Source: Branchiostoma floridae (lineage: Eukaryota; Chordata; Leptocardii; Amphioxiformes; Branchiostomatidae). Taken from it: DNA of 64,000 nt. The translations under genes were made by a program, and so were the position numbers. Numbering within the stretch: the first letter of the stretch is position 1; each line of letters starts with the position of its first letter. Below the pieces are notes generated by a model. The model was not told the origin of the DNA. It saw only the letters and a program-made list of their open reading frames with translations, and ran no database searches. Positions 38,896 to 50,524 of this stretch are shown in pieces. Location: NCBI RefSeq assembly GCF_000003815.2, contig NC_049997.1:11367888-11431887 (forward strand), given 5' to 3'.

Positions 38896-41800
38896 ATGGA
38901 GGGGTACTGCAGGTTGGGCTCTGATAGGGTATGTCGTCCCAACTACAGTATTTAAGTGTTACTCAGTAGACGAACAAGATTTAAGCGTTACAGTAGACGA
39001 ACACGTCGGTAGAACGTATTGCGCCTGCGCGAACACTGGTTGCTTTTTTAACGTTGTATTTAAATCCCGCTTGTTGCACAGTATATGTTAGAGACATGGT
39101 TTAATGTAAAACATACTCGGAGTTTTACCCTTTTGTACCCTTAAATACGGACCTACAGTAAACCGGGTGATTAGCATGTCTATAATTTTCGCGCATGCGC
39201 AGTATGTTCCGGTGACGTGCTCAGTAGACGGGTCCATTCCGTGAACAAGGAAAAGGGAGTCAGACAAATATTTGGGGTAAGTCCCAACTTATTTAATTTG
39301 TAGTGTTGGTTAGTTAAAGTTTAGTTTATCCATAATGATATTTTTCAGAGTTCTGCATGGTCTACAAACGACTAAACAAAAATTTGCTATGAATTACTCC
39401 AATAGCCAAACATTATTACCCGATTTATTATAGCCCAACGGCCGAAAAATCCCAGTAAATATCCCCTCTCACGGCTCGCGTTATGTATTTTCCAAAATAG
39501 ATTTTTGAATATGTAGATGTTCCTCTCTTTATCATCATTAAAATCACTCGCCATTGCTACTATGTATAGCAGATAATGTGCTTTGATATGACTAAAATTC
39601 ACTGTGATAAACATTCTTCTTTCAGTGGTTCTGGTATCTTCAACCTTTGGTATGCAAATATGAAGAACCCATGCTATATGGAAATGCAAACGATTACGGG
39701 TCTTCAACTTTGACATATTACCCAGGGTTTCTTTCAACCGCACATGCGTGGTAACTAGTGTGAGAAGGCTTGTAGATGAGACAAAATGCAGCAAGTTGGA
39801 AAGATATCAGCGGACGTAATGTTGGAAACGGCGAAAACTGTATCCCAACCGCAGACAAGATTCTCCAAGAGAAATTCTGTCGAGCCCATTCTGATGGACC
39901 GATCAAGAACAGCCAAGACGGGACTCCACAGCACATCCTGGTCAAGTGAAACAGCTATCAAGACAAGGTCAAGATAATGAAAGTACCAAGAGCTAAGCTG
40001 AAAAATGGGCACTTCTACTTTACGGATGGCCATACAGCTGCCGATCTGCAAGAAAAAAGTAAGTGTTCTGATCATATATCTATTACCCCCCACCCCCACT
40101 CTCCAAAACATGCAGGACACTAAACTTTGTTATGATTTGGCTCTCAAAATTATCTACATGGAGAGCCAAATCCTGCCAACTGATCTGTTCATCATGTTGG
40201 GCTGTGATTTGCTGACATTTTCCATGTTGTCGGTAGATTTTTCTCTGCTTTTTTATAGTTAATGTTACTATTCATGCAAACGTACAGATTTGTCCGAAAC
40301 CCCACCCAGCTGCTGTGCCAAACTCACTAATATTGTCCACCTGGCATGCTAATTTCCATATCAAAAAGACCGACTCGTCCCCGTGAAAATTCCAACCAAT
40401 ACCATTCCCGCTAACTTCCTAGTTTCAATTATAATGGCTAGCTTGGGAAACAAAGAAAATGGAAACAAATCATTACCTTAGAGAGTCAAACTTTATTTAG
40501 TGTTATGTTTAGAAGAAATCCGTTGTGAGGAGCGCGACAAGGAATGGATTGAAGATAGGGTTAACTGATTTGGTTCGGCTTTTGTAAAAAGTACATTTCT
40601 TGCAATCTCCGCTTGATGACGCTTTTTGTCATGGTACAACAGTGTTTGTAACGGTTCAACGGTTTTGGGGGTTGATCTTCTCATACATGACGTAAATGAT
40701 ATTTGCAGATACCATCTGTGGATTACCGTCGTATATTATAGACCTGCGATAATCTTGTCCTTGTGTCAGTCACATTGCGCATGATCTTTGCGAAGATATG
40801 TAGTGCTATCAATTGTAACCGTGTAACAGTGGGATTTAAGCACCATCAATAGACTTTGCCAAACGGCTGTCAGCACAGGATTCGGCGCGGCCGGGTTCGA
40901 ACCCGGGGAGTCAGGATTTGTTTCTCTCTATTTCTATTCCTAATACATCGGTTCCCTACAATCTTTCTTACAACTGTTACATACAAATTAGCATTTTCAC
41001 TCAGATGGCTAATTAACCTGCCCCAACTAAGAATGTGGGTACACATAAATAATGTTTATGGGAGGCCCCGGTAAACTAACTCGGATGATAATCAGGCTAG
41101 TACCCAGGGTTGAGATGTAAGTAATGGGAAAGGCAAATCAAAGGTAAACACAATACAAAGATATAAGTTTTAAAACACAAAAAAACTCATCAAGACCCCA
41201 ATGAACAGTCGCGGATGGGTGTATTATGGCAAATGAAAAAAATCGCCGAGTAAACGTGCCGCAGCACTTATCCTCAGAACTCTGTGCCGGTGTCACAGCA
41301 ATCTCACAGACCCCCCACCCCCCCGTGAACTTGCTCACTAGCGGCGAAATCGCCAGCGATATCTCGCCACTACCTCGTCCCTCTAGTGATTTCAACCCCC
41401 CTTCAGAAAAGGGTTTACATTGTAGTTGATAGCTATAAATCAAGCAAAAATAATGGACACAATATTTAGATAAAGTACATTTTGTTTCAGTCCTATATGT
41501 ACAAGCCAATTCTACTATTTACAGCTAGCTACTCCAGATAGTCGATATGTTATTGTACCTTTAACCTCCTTACATACTTTTCAAGCAACACATCATTGGT
41601 TAATAGCATTGGGCTTTACAAAACAAAACAATACATTATCCACTATACTTTCAATCCTACACAATAAGTAAACTTTGAGAAAGGTATTACAAAACATGAA
41701 AATGAATGACGTTTTGAAGCTAGGGTTAGTTTCACCAAAGATCCCAAACCTAATGAGTGTCTGACAGTCCGAGGGTATGTTTTGTACAACTTGGGTCATC

Positions 41801-42231
41801 GGCAATTGACATGACTAACAGTGACATGAAAAATAATAGACAAGTACCTGTTTCCCCGTCTATACGTACCAATGCGTGTAGTCATTCATGATGCTTTCCG
41901 AAGCTCTAGCCCTTTCCTGAGAGCAAGAAAGTTATATAACGTCCTCAGTAAGTTGCTGAAAGGCAAGATGGACCTGGTCCGGGCAATCAGCCCGTGATGA
42001 TGATGAATGGCAAGAAACGTAATCTGAAACGAGATCTTAGTGCAAGACCACAACGAACAAATAGTACTCATCCGCCCACCCCCCTTCCCCCGAAATATAT
42101 GACGCAAGAGTAAGAAAAAGGTGTGCGACCGAAAATTTGAAACACATGTACATATCTTTAACTGAAAGCCATAAAAATCACTGCATGGTAGGCCAGCGTA
42201 ATACGTCTACTTTCAGAATTTATCAATAAGA
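38896..42231. other. Intergenic, no gene seen
   Basis: Frames at 39387-39794, 39755-40120, 40493-40684 and 41138-41509 have no recognisable domains or intron context. A T-arm-like stem-loop CCGGGTTCGAACCCGG at about 40888 is not part of a foldable tRNA. An assembly gap starts at 42232. Confidence 0.45.
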
Positions 42232-42331
42232 NNNNNNNNNNNNNNNNNNNNNNNNNNNNNNNNNNNNNNNNNNNNNNNNNNNNNNNNNNNNNNNNNNNNN
42301 NNNNNNNNNNNNNNNNNNNNNNNNNNNNNNN
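42232..42331. other. Assembly gap (100 N)
   Basis: Run of N at the left edge of the satellite; exactly 100 N suggests a gap of unknown size. Confidence 0.95.
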
Positions 42332-44761
42332 AACGGATTGCAGCATTCAACTCCCCACCAAGAGACCTTTCCAACGATACCATAGTTTGCCTCTTTCGGA
42401 CACTTTTTAAAAATCCACATTTTTGGCCGCGGTTAGAGGGACTTAGCTAATAACGCGGGGGACTTAGCTAATAACGCGAATAACTCGACAACTGGAAGAG
42501 CTGTACGAAAATGGATTGCAGCATTCAACTCCCCACCAAGAGACCTTTCCAACGATACCATAGTTTGCCTCTTTAGGACACTTTTTAAAATCCACATTTT
42601 TGGCCGCGGTTAGAGGGACTTAGCTAATAACGCGGGGGACTTAGCTAATAACGCGAATAACTCGACAACAAAAAGAAGAGCTATGGGGGGACGGATTGCA
42701 GCATTCAACTCCCCACCAAGAGACCTTTCCAACGATACCATAGTTTGCCTATTTCGGACACTTTTTAAAAATCCACATTTTTGGCGCGGTTAGAGGGACT
42801 TAGCTAATAACGCGAATAACTCGACAACAAAAAGAGCTATCCGAAAACGGATTGCAGCATTCAACTCCCCACCAAGAGACCTTTCCAACGATACAATAGT
42901 TTGCCTATTTCGGACACTTTTTAAAAATCCACATTTTTGGCCGCGGTTAGGGGGACTTATTTAATAACGCGAATAATTCGACAACAAAAAGAGCTATATC
43001 CGAAAACGGATTGCAGCATTCAACTCCCCACCAAGAGACCTTTCCAACGATACCATAGTTTGCCTATTTCGGACACTTTTTAAAAATCCACATTTTTGGC
43101 CGCGGTTAGGGGGACTTAGCTAATAACGCGAATAACTCGACAATAAAAAGAGCTATCCGAAAACGGATTGCAGCATTCAACTCCCCACCAAGAGACCCTT
43201 CCAACGATACCGTAGTTTGCCTCTTTCGGATTCTTTTTAAAAATCCGCATTTTTGGCCGCCGTTAGAGGGACTTAGCTAATAACGCGAATAACTCGACAA
43301 CAAAAAGAGCTATCCGAAAACGGATTGCAGCATTCAACTCCCCACCAAGAGACCCTTCCAACGATACCGTAGTTTGCCTCTTTCGGACACTTTTTAAAAA
43401 TCCGCATTTTTGGCCGCGGTTAGAGGGACTTAGCTAATAACGCGAATAACTCGACAACAAAAAGAGCTATCCGAAAACGGATTGAAGCATTCAACTCCCC
43501 ACCAAGAGACCTTTCCAACGATACAATAGTTTGCCTATTTCGGACACTTTTTAAAAATCCACATTTTTGGCCGCGGTTAGGGGGACTTATTTAATAACGC
43601 GAATAACTCGACAACAAAAAGAGCTATATCCGAAAACGGATTGCAGCATTCAACTCCCCACCAAGAGACCTTTCCAACGATACCATAGTTTGCCTCTTTC
43701 GGACACTTTTTAAAAATCCACATTTTTGGCCGCGGTTAGAGGGACTTAGCTAATAACGCGGGGGACTTAGCTTATAACGCGAATAACTCGACAACAAAAA
43801 GAGCTGTACGAAAACGGATTGCAGCATTCAACTCCCCACCAAGAGACCTTTCCAACGATACCATAGTTTGCCTCTTTCGGACACTTTTTAGAAATCCACA
43901 TTTTTGGCCACGGTTAGGGGGACTTAGCTAATAACGCGAATAACTCGACAACAAAAAGAGCTATCCGAAAACGGATTGCAGCATTCAACTCCCCACCAAG
44001 AGACCCTTCCAACGATATTGTAGTTTGCCTCTTTCGGACACTTTTTAAAAATCCGCATTTTTGGCCGCGGTTAGAGGGACTTAGCTAATAACGCGAATAA
44101 CTCGACAACAAAAAGAGCTATCCGAAAACGGATTGAAGCATTCAACTCCCCACCAAGAGACCTTTCCAACGATACCATAGTTTGCCTCTTTCGGACACTT
44201 TTTAAAAATCCACATTTTTGGCCGCGGTTAGAGGGACTTAGCTAATAACGCGAATAACTCGACAACAAAAAGAGCTATCCGAAAACGGATTGAAGCATTC
44301 AACTCCCCACCAAGAGACCTTTCCAACGATACCATAGTTTGCCTCTTTCGGACACTTTTTAAAAATCCACATTTTTGGCCGCGGTTAGGGGGACTTAGCT
44401 AATAACGCGAATAACTCGACAACAAAAAGAGCTATCCGAAAACGGATTGCAGCATTCAACTCCCCACCAAGAGACCTTTCCAACGATACCATAGTTTGCC
44501 TCTTTCGGACACTTTTTAAAAATCCACATTTTTGGCCGCGGTTAGGGGGACTTAGCTAATAACGCGAATAACTCGACAACAAAAAGAGCTATCCGAAAAC
44601 GGATTGCAGCATTCAACTCCGCTCCAAGAGACCTTTTCAATGATACCATAGTTTGCCTCTTTCGGACACTTTTTAAAAATGCACATTTTAGGCCACGGTT
44701 AGGGGGACTTAGCTAATAACGCGAATAACTCGACAACAAAAAGAGCTATCCGAAAACGGAT

Positions 44762-44962
44762 NNNNNNNNNNNNNNNNNNNNNNNNNNNNNNNNNNNNNNN
44801 NNNNNNNNNNNNNNNNNNNNNNNNNNNNNNNNNNNNNNNNNNNNNNNNNNNNNNNNNNNNNNNNNNNNNNNNNNNNNNNNNNNNNNNNNNNNNNNNNNNN
44901 NNNNNNNNNNNNNNNNNNNNNNNNNNNNNNNNNNNNNNNNNNNNNNNNNNNNNNNNNNNNNN
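44762..44962. other. Assembly gap (201 N) in satellite
   Basis: Run of N interrupting satellite units on both sides. Confidence 0.95.
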
Positions 44963-45068
44963 CATAGTTTGCCTCTTTCGGACACTTTTTAAAAATCCAC
45001 ATTTTTGGCCGCGGTTAGAGGGACTTAGCTAATAACGCGGGGGACTTAGCTAATAACGCGAATAACTC

Positions 45069-45242
45069 NNNNNNNNNNNNNNNNNNNNNNNNNNNNNNNN
45101 NNNNNNNNNNNNNNNNNNNNNNNNNNNNNNNNNNNNNNNNNNNNNNNNNNNNNNNNNNNNNNNNNNNNNNNNNNNNNNNNNNNNNNNNNNNNNNNNNNNN
45201 NNNNNNNNNNNNNNNNNNNNNNNNNNNNNNNNNNNNNNNNNN
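45069..45242. other. Assembly gap (174 N) in satellite
   Basis: Run of N interrupting satellite units on both sides. Confidence 0.95.
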
Positions 45243-46080
45243 TCCGAAAACGGATTGCAGCATTCAACTCCCCACCAAGAGACCTTTCCAACGATACCAT
45301 AGTTTGCCTATTTCGGACACTTTTTTAAAAATCCACATTTTTGGCCGCGGTTAGAGGGACTTAGCTAATAACGCGAATAACTGGACAACAAAAAGAGCTA
45401 TCCGAAAACGGATTGCAGCATTCAACTCCCCACCAAGAGACCTTTCCAACGATACAATAGTTTGCCTATTTCGGACACTTTTTAAAAATCCACATTTTTG
45501 GCCGCGGTTAGGGGGACTTATTTAATAACGCGAATAACTCGACAACAAAAAGAGCTATATCCGAAAACGGATTGCAGCATTCAACTCCCCACCAAGAGAC
45601 CTTTCCAACGATACCATAGTTTGCCTCTTTCGGACACTTTTTAAAAAGCCACATTTTTGGCCGCGGTTAGAGGGACTTAGCTAATAACGCGGGGGACTTA
45701 GCTTATAACGCGAATAACTCGACAACAAAAAGAGCTGTACGAAAACGGATTGCAGCATTCAACTCCCCACCAAGAGACCTTTCCAACGATACCATAGTTT
45801 GCCTCTTTCGGACAATTTTAAAAATCCACATTTTTGGCCACGGTTAGGGGGACTTAGCTAATAATGCGAATAACTCGACAACAAAAAGAGCTATCCGAAA
45901 ACGGATTGCAGCATTCAACTCCCCACCAAGAGACTTTTCCAACGATACCATAGTTTGCCTATTTCAAACACTTTTTAAAAATCCACATTTTTGGCCGCGG
46001 TTAGGGGGACTTAGCTAATAACGCGAATAACTCGACAACAAAAAGAGCTATCCGAAAACGGATTGCAGCATTCAACTCCC

Positions 46081-47067
46081 NNNNNNNNNNNNNNNNNNNN
46101 NNNNNNNNNNNNNNNNNNNNNNNNNNNNNNNNNNNNNNNNNNNNNNNNNNNNNNNNNNNNNNNNNNNNNNNNNNNNNNNNNNNNNNNNNNNNNNNNNNNN
46201 NNNNNNNNNNNNNNNNNNNNNNNNNNNNNNNNNNNNNNNNNNNNNNNNNNNNNNNNNNNNNNNNNNNNNNNNNNNNNNNNNNNNNNNNNNNNNNNNNNNN
46301 NNNNNNNNNNNNNNNNNNNNNNNNNNNNNNNNNNNNNNNNNNNNNNNNNNNNNNNNNNNNNNNNNNNNNNNNNNNNNNNNNNNNNNNNNNNNNNNNNNNN
46401 NNNNNNNNNNNNNNNNNNNNNNNNNNNNNNNNNNNNNNNNNNNNNNNNNNNNNNNNNNNNNNNNNNNNNNNNNNNNNNNNNNNNNNNNNNNNNNNNNNNN
46501 NNNNNNNNNNNNNNNNNNNNNNNNNNNNNNNNNNNNNNNNNNNNNNNNNNNNNNNNNNNNNNNNNNNNNNNNNNNNNNNNNNNNNNNNNNNNNNNNNNNN
46601 NNNNNNNNNNNNNNNNNNNNNNNNNNNNNNNNNNNNNNNNNNNNNNNNNNNNNNNNNNNNNNNNNNNNNNNNNNNNNNNNNNNNNNNNNNNNNNNNNNNN
46701 NNNNNNNNNNNNNNNNNNNNNNNNNNNNNNNNNNNNNNNNNNNNNNNNNNNNNNNNNNNNNNNNNNNNNNNNNNNNNNNNNNNNNNNNNNNNNNNNNNNN
46801 NNNNNNNNNNNNNNNNNNNNNNNNNNNNNNNNNNNNNNNNNNNNNNNNNNNNNNNNNNNNNNNNNNNNNNNNNNNNNNNNNNNNNNNNNNNNNNNNNNNN
46901 NNNNNNNNNNNNNNNNNNNNNNNNNNNNNNNNNNNNNNNNNNNNNNNNNNNNNNNNNNNNNNNNNNNNNNNNNNNNNNNNNNNNNNNNNNNNNNNNNNNN
47001 NNNNNNNNNNNNNNNNNNNNNNNNNNNNNNNNNNNNNNNNNNNNNNNNNNNNNNNNNNNNNNNNNNN
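46081..47067. other. Assembly gap (987 N) in satellite
   Basis: Largest gap. The array orientation changes across it: units left of the gap are direct, while the first 90 bp to the right are inverted. Confidence 0.95.
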
Positions 47068-47302
47068 AGTGTTCAGAAATGGGCAAACTATGGTATCATT
47101 AGAAAGGTCTCTTTGTGGGGAGTTGAACACTGCAATCCGCGTTTGGTGTGTGTGCGTTGAAAGCTTAAACTCTGAGAACTTTCCAATGATACCATAGTTT
47201 GTCCATTTCGAACTCTTTTGAAAAAATGCACATTTTGGGTCGCGGTTACAGGGACTTAGCTTTTAACGCGAATCATTTGCCAACAACGAACGCAATCCGA
47301 AA
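47068..47302. repeat. Diverged satellite edge, one inverted and one direct unit
   Basis: 47068-47145 reads as the reverse complement of the unit (GGGGAGTTGAACACTGCAAT). From about 47178 the unit is again direct but diverged (CCAATGATACCATAGTTTG, GGGTCGCGGTTACAGGGAC). Confidence 0.8.
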
Positions 47303-48151
47303 CTCAGGTAACTTAAGGCCTGTGATTCGATGTAGCTCCCTGGGGAGTAAAAAAAGGCGAGGCCCCGCAATGTTACCAGGGTGCTGGAACCGAACATGAA
47401 TTTCGAACCACTCTGTGACCGCAGGTGACCTGCGGGACCCGCCAAGTTGTCAGAAAAGTTTTAGGTATTGATGAAGTATTTATCAAATATTTATAAAATT
47501 CGATGCGATTAAGAATACCGCATAAGCTGCATAATGGTACCGCCCGAACCGTGTTCGATGTAAAATGGCGGGAAAACGACAGCTTTCATTGACAACTGTC
47601 CGAAGATTCGCGAATCATCTTGCATAGTCACATTTATGAGCTTCAGCCTCAGTCAAAACAGCATTATTGCTAAGAAATTTAGTGTATTTTGAAGTATTAG
47701 AACTTGTTTGTTGAAACTGTCCGCGACTATTTTGTTTTTGTTTTTAAGTATTTTCACTAGAGCTCATTTTTATCGAAAAATTAGAAAAAAAAACAATTTT
47801 TTGGTATTTTTAGCCTAAAAAAGTTACGATCCCTTCACTTTAACCAGAATAGCCGCGGAAAAAGTTGATCTAAAAGAGGTAAGCTCTTCTCTTGATGAAT
47901 ATTAAAGCTAAACGTGCTGTCCTCGCCAAGGCTTGGACATATGAAGTGAACGATGTTTTTTAACCAAAATGTGTATTTCTTACCCCAAATTCCAGCATTT
48001 CACGTACAAATCCACAAGTCTTTATTACATTTTGAACACTTCAAGCATTCTGTGAAGTTTCATCTTGATACGACTACGCGAGAGCAAGTTATAAGGATTT
48101 AAGCGTTTTAACATTAGCTACCCTCGTGTCACAGGCCTTAAGTTACCTGAG
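47303..48151. mobile_element. 849-bp element with 23-bp perfect TIRs inside satellite DNA
   Basis: Starts CTCAGGTAACTTAAGGCC(TGTGA) and ends with the exact complement; the two 23-bp ends match at every position. Diverged satellite sequence resumes on the right with the GAAATGGATTGCAG phase expected from the left side (ATCCGAAA), so the element split one unit. There is no long ORF, so it is non-autonomous. The target duplication may be only a few A residues and cannot be decided because the unit itself has an A run there. Confidence 0.75.
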
Positions 48152-48302
48152 AAATGGATTGCAGTGTTCAACTCCCCACCAAGAGACCTTTCCAATGATA
48201 CCATAGTTTGTCCATTTCTGTCTGAAACTTTTCAAAAATGCACCTTTTGGGTCGCGGTTACAGAGAATAACTCGCCAACAACGAACGCAATCCGAAAACG
48301 CC
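48152..48302. repeat. Diverged 157-bp satellite unit
   Basis: Contains TTCAACTCCCCACCAAGAGA, GTCGCGGTTACAG and GAATAACTCGCCAACAACG, related to but distinct from the main array. Confidence 0.8.
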
Positions 48303-48427
48303 ACCTGTATTTCTAATTTTCATTGACGTAACACTAAATTACATAATAGTCGTTGTCACACACTGTAGATCTACTATGCACAGGTGTTGTGCAATAAAGT
48401 TCATTCATTTATTCATTCATGTATCCG

Positions 48428-48631
48428 TGACGTAACCGTTTATAAATTTATAGCCGTTTTTTAAACATGGTATTTAGGAATTTCAAGTCGATGGTTGATT
48501 CAAGTTGCAATATTTTGAAAATATTGCAGTTTGAAAACAACCTTCCGTCGACTAGATATCCCAAGATACTATGTTTCTCTAATACAACGTTATGAAATAA
48601 CGTTAGGTATAATTGGTGAACTAGTGTTGCA
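48428..48631. repeat. Foldback MITE family A, copy 6 (eroded)
   Basis: Left part GACGTAACCGTTTATAAATT, core TTTCAAGTCGATGG opposed to CCGTCGACTAGATATCCC, right end GGTGAACTAGTGTTGCA. Confidence 0.6.
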
Positions 48632-49026
48632 CTTCAGATCCTGTAGTTTTTGTCCTTCAACATGTGGTAGGGAAGGCACGTTGTCCTCTTTATTCAGACG
48701 GTGTAGCAAACTAAAATAAGCAACATTTATTGATCTCTTGCCTTTTTTGAGGAACGTTTTGTGTTACCTTGTCCGCGTGCAAGAGGTCATGGGAGGTTCA
48801 TTATCATAGATTTATTCACCGTCGATCGCACGAGCCTCGCTCATGTGTGAGGGGGACAGTTTTGGGGCGAAAATTCGCGAGACCATCTTAAGATCTTAAA
48901 ATCAGCCGACCTTCCTGCGATCGCGAAGTACGTCCGAAGATCGTATATAATGTGAGGGGGGTATAATGAAGATGAAAAAAGACTTTTGTGTTGCAGATTG
49001 TTCAATGTGTGTTAAATGTGTTTCAG
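48632..49026. other. Intergenic or intron, no exon seen
   Basis: No supported feature. If the Cys-rich exon downstream is real, this is its upstream intron. Confidence 0.35.
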
Positions 49027-49163
49027 ATTGTTACTGGGAAGGTGACTCTCCGTTCTGCAGCCACAGCGGCTGCAAAAGAGGCTACCGTGCCGTTGCGAGT
49101 AGCGACTGTGGGGACGGAGCTTGCTGCTTTACAGGCAGCAAAATCTACTGTTGTGCCGGATAA
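49027..49163 (+). CDS. Terminal exon of a Cys-rich (probably secreted) protein
   Basis: An acceptor (GTGTTTCAG) at 49026 opens a frame, phase 1 (G|AT), encoding about 45 residues with ten cysteines in a tidy pattern, from DCYWEGDSPFCS through SSDCGDGACCFTG to YCCAG and a stop. I recall this CYW.G..PFC / CGDGACC.TG pattern as a small disulfide-rich domain seen in invertebrate and fungal secreted proteins, but I cannot name a function. The signal-peptide exon is not identified; upstream in-frame codons (from 48966) are probably intron. It could be the 3' end of a gene whose other exons are to the left, or a stray exon copy. Confidence 0.5.
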
Positions 49164-49209
49164 GCCCAGTTTCCTCGATTGGATGAATTTTGTCATCTCC
49201 TTTTCTTTT

Positions 49210-49433
49210 AGTAACGCTATTTCCCCTTTATCCGTGGGATAACCTATTTCCGTTGTTTTTCAAACCAGGGTATTTAGGTATATCAAGTCGATGAACAGTG
49301 GTTTCAAGCTGCAATATTTTCAAAATACCGTAATTTGAAACCAGCGTCCGTCGACTTGATATCCCTAAATACTCTATTCTTAAAAACAACGGATATAGGT
49401 TACCCCGCGGATAAAGGTGAATGAGCGTTACAA
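49210..49433. repeat. Foldback MITE family A, copy 7
   Basis: Nearly complete: GTAACGCTATTTCCCC to GAATGAGCGTTACA, with ATCAAGTCGATG opposed to CCGTCGACTTGATATCCC and ACGGATATAGGTTACCCC. It lies 46 bp past the stop of the Cys-rich exon. Confidence 0.8.
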
Positions 49434-50524
49434 ATTGTAAAATATAAGTTGAAACATCTACTTGAAGACTTGGACTTGCTGACAAAGAATAGCTTTTATT
49501 CACTTGCTGTTTAATGTTATTACCATGCAGTTTCCAAAATTACATCTAGCTGCTTGAGTAACTGTTTTTGGCATATCTTATTACCCGGATGTCTAACCTT
49601 CATCGACGTTATGTAACGTTACCATACTTTGTGACACATATTGTACACGCAAACAAATCCCAAGAAATGGCTAGGAATCTTAGAATCAACTTGAATATCT
49701 GTTACAAATTCATCAAGACTTTTCACCTGGCATAATTCATAGAATCCAGAAGAACGATATTATTTTTTGATACAGCACATTTGAAGGCCCTATAATTAAG
49801 TGGTTTATTGTGCTTAGAATCAAAATGCGAGTTATTGTGGCAATGAGTAAAGGGTTAATGTACGTATGAATGGTAATAATTCCAGATCTTTTTTATGCTT
49901 AAGATCAACACATATACAATTGTGATGATAAATCTTTATTGTAGAATTAAAACATATGAAGGATGTTTATTATTAGTTTTTTTAATGTAAATGCTGTTGC
50001 ACCGGGATGCATATATACATCATAAATGTATATATCACGACAGTTAAATTCTGCTATCTTTTCTTTCCACTTTGAAGTTGTATTTAGTTTGTTTTCAAAT
50101 TTTCTTAAGAGCCCACTGATGTATACTCTTTATTGTACATTCCTATGGATAATGCGTAATATTTTTTATGTCTAGGTCTATTATCTGTATCAATGTATAT
50201 ACATGTATGTGTATGCATGGAGTTGGTTTTTATTGCATTTTTGATCTAGTCTTTAGCGTGTTTTGAGGGGCTATTTGTAAAAGTGACTTTGCACCTGTTT
50301 CATCCCTCTTCACATTTTACTTGTGATGAATTTGAAGCAAGAAAGAAAGAAAGAAAAAAGGAAGGAAAGAAAGAAAAGAAGAAAGAAAGAAAGTACAAAT
50401 GTAAATAAGAAAGTACATCTCATGTTAAGTACAAGGAAAATCTACTGTCTGTTGTTTATGAAAAAAACGTAGAGAATTAATCAATAAAACGTCATCAAGG
50501 ACAAATTGAATTGCATACTTTTAA
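49434..50524. other. Intergenic, AT-rich, with (GAAA)n tract
   Basis: No gene seen. A GAAA/GGAA purine tract of about 55 bp lies at 50338-50392. Confidence 0.5.

Larger units (their letters stand above)
42332..46080. repeat. 157-bp satellite array
   Basis: Tandem head-to-tail units marked by GGATTGCAGCATTCAACTCC. Marker positions 43008, 43165, 43322 and 43479, and 43816, 43973, 44130, 44287, 44444 and 44601, are all 157 bp apart. Variant units are 159 bp (CTATATCC instead of CTATCC) and 178-180 bp (extra GGGGACTTAGCTAATAACGCG block). Units carry GCCGCGGTTAG and TAATAACGCGAATAACTCGAC. Reading frames across the N runs here are artefacts. Interrupted by N at 44762-44962 and 45069-45242. Confidence 0.97.

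Noticed and set aside
39387-40120. Overlapping minus-strand ORFs of 121-135 codons
   Set aside because: No recognisable domains, no convincing splice sites and unremarkable composition.
40870-40905. tRNA-like T-arm (CCGGGTTCGAACCCGG)
   Set aside because: No matching acceptor, D or anticodon stems around it on either strand, so not a tRNA gene; possibly a SINE relic.
46001-47160. Long ORFs of about 350 codons on both strands
   Set aside because: They exist only because N positions are read as non-stop codons across an assembly gap in the satellite.
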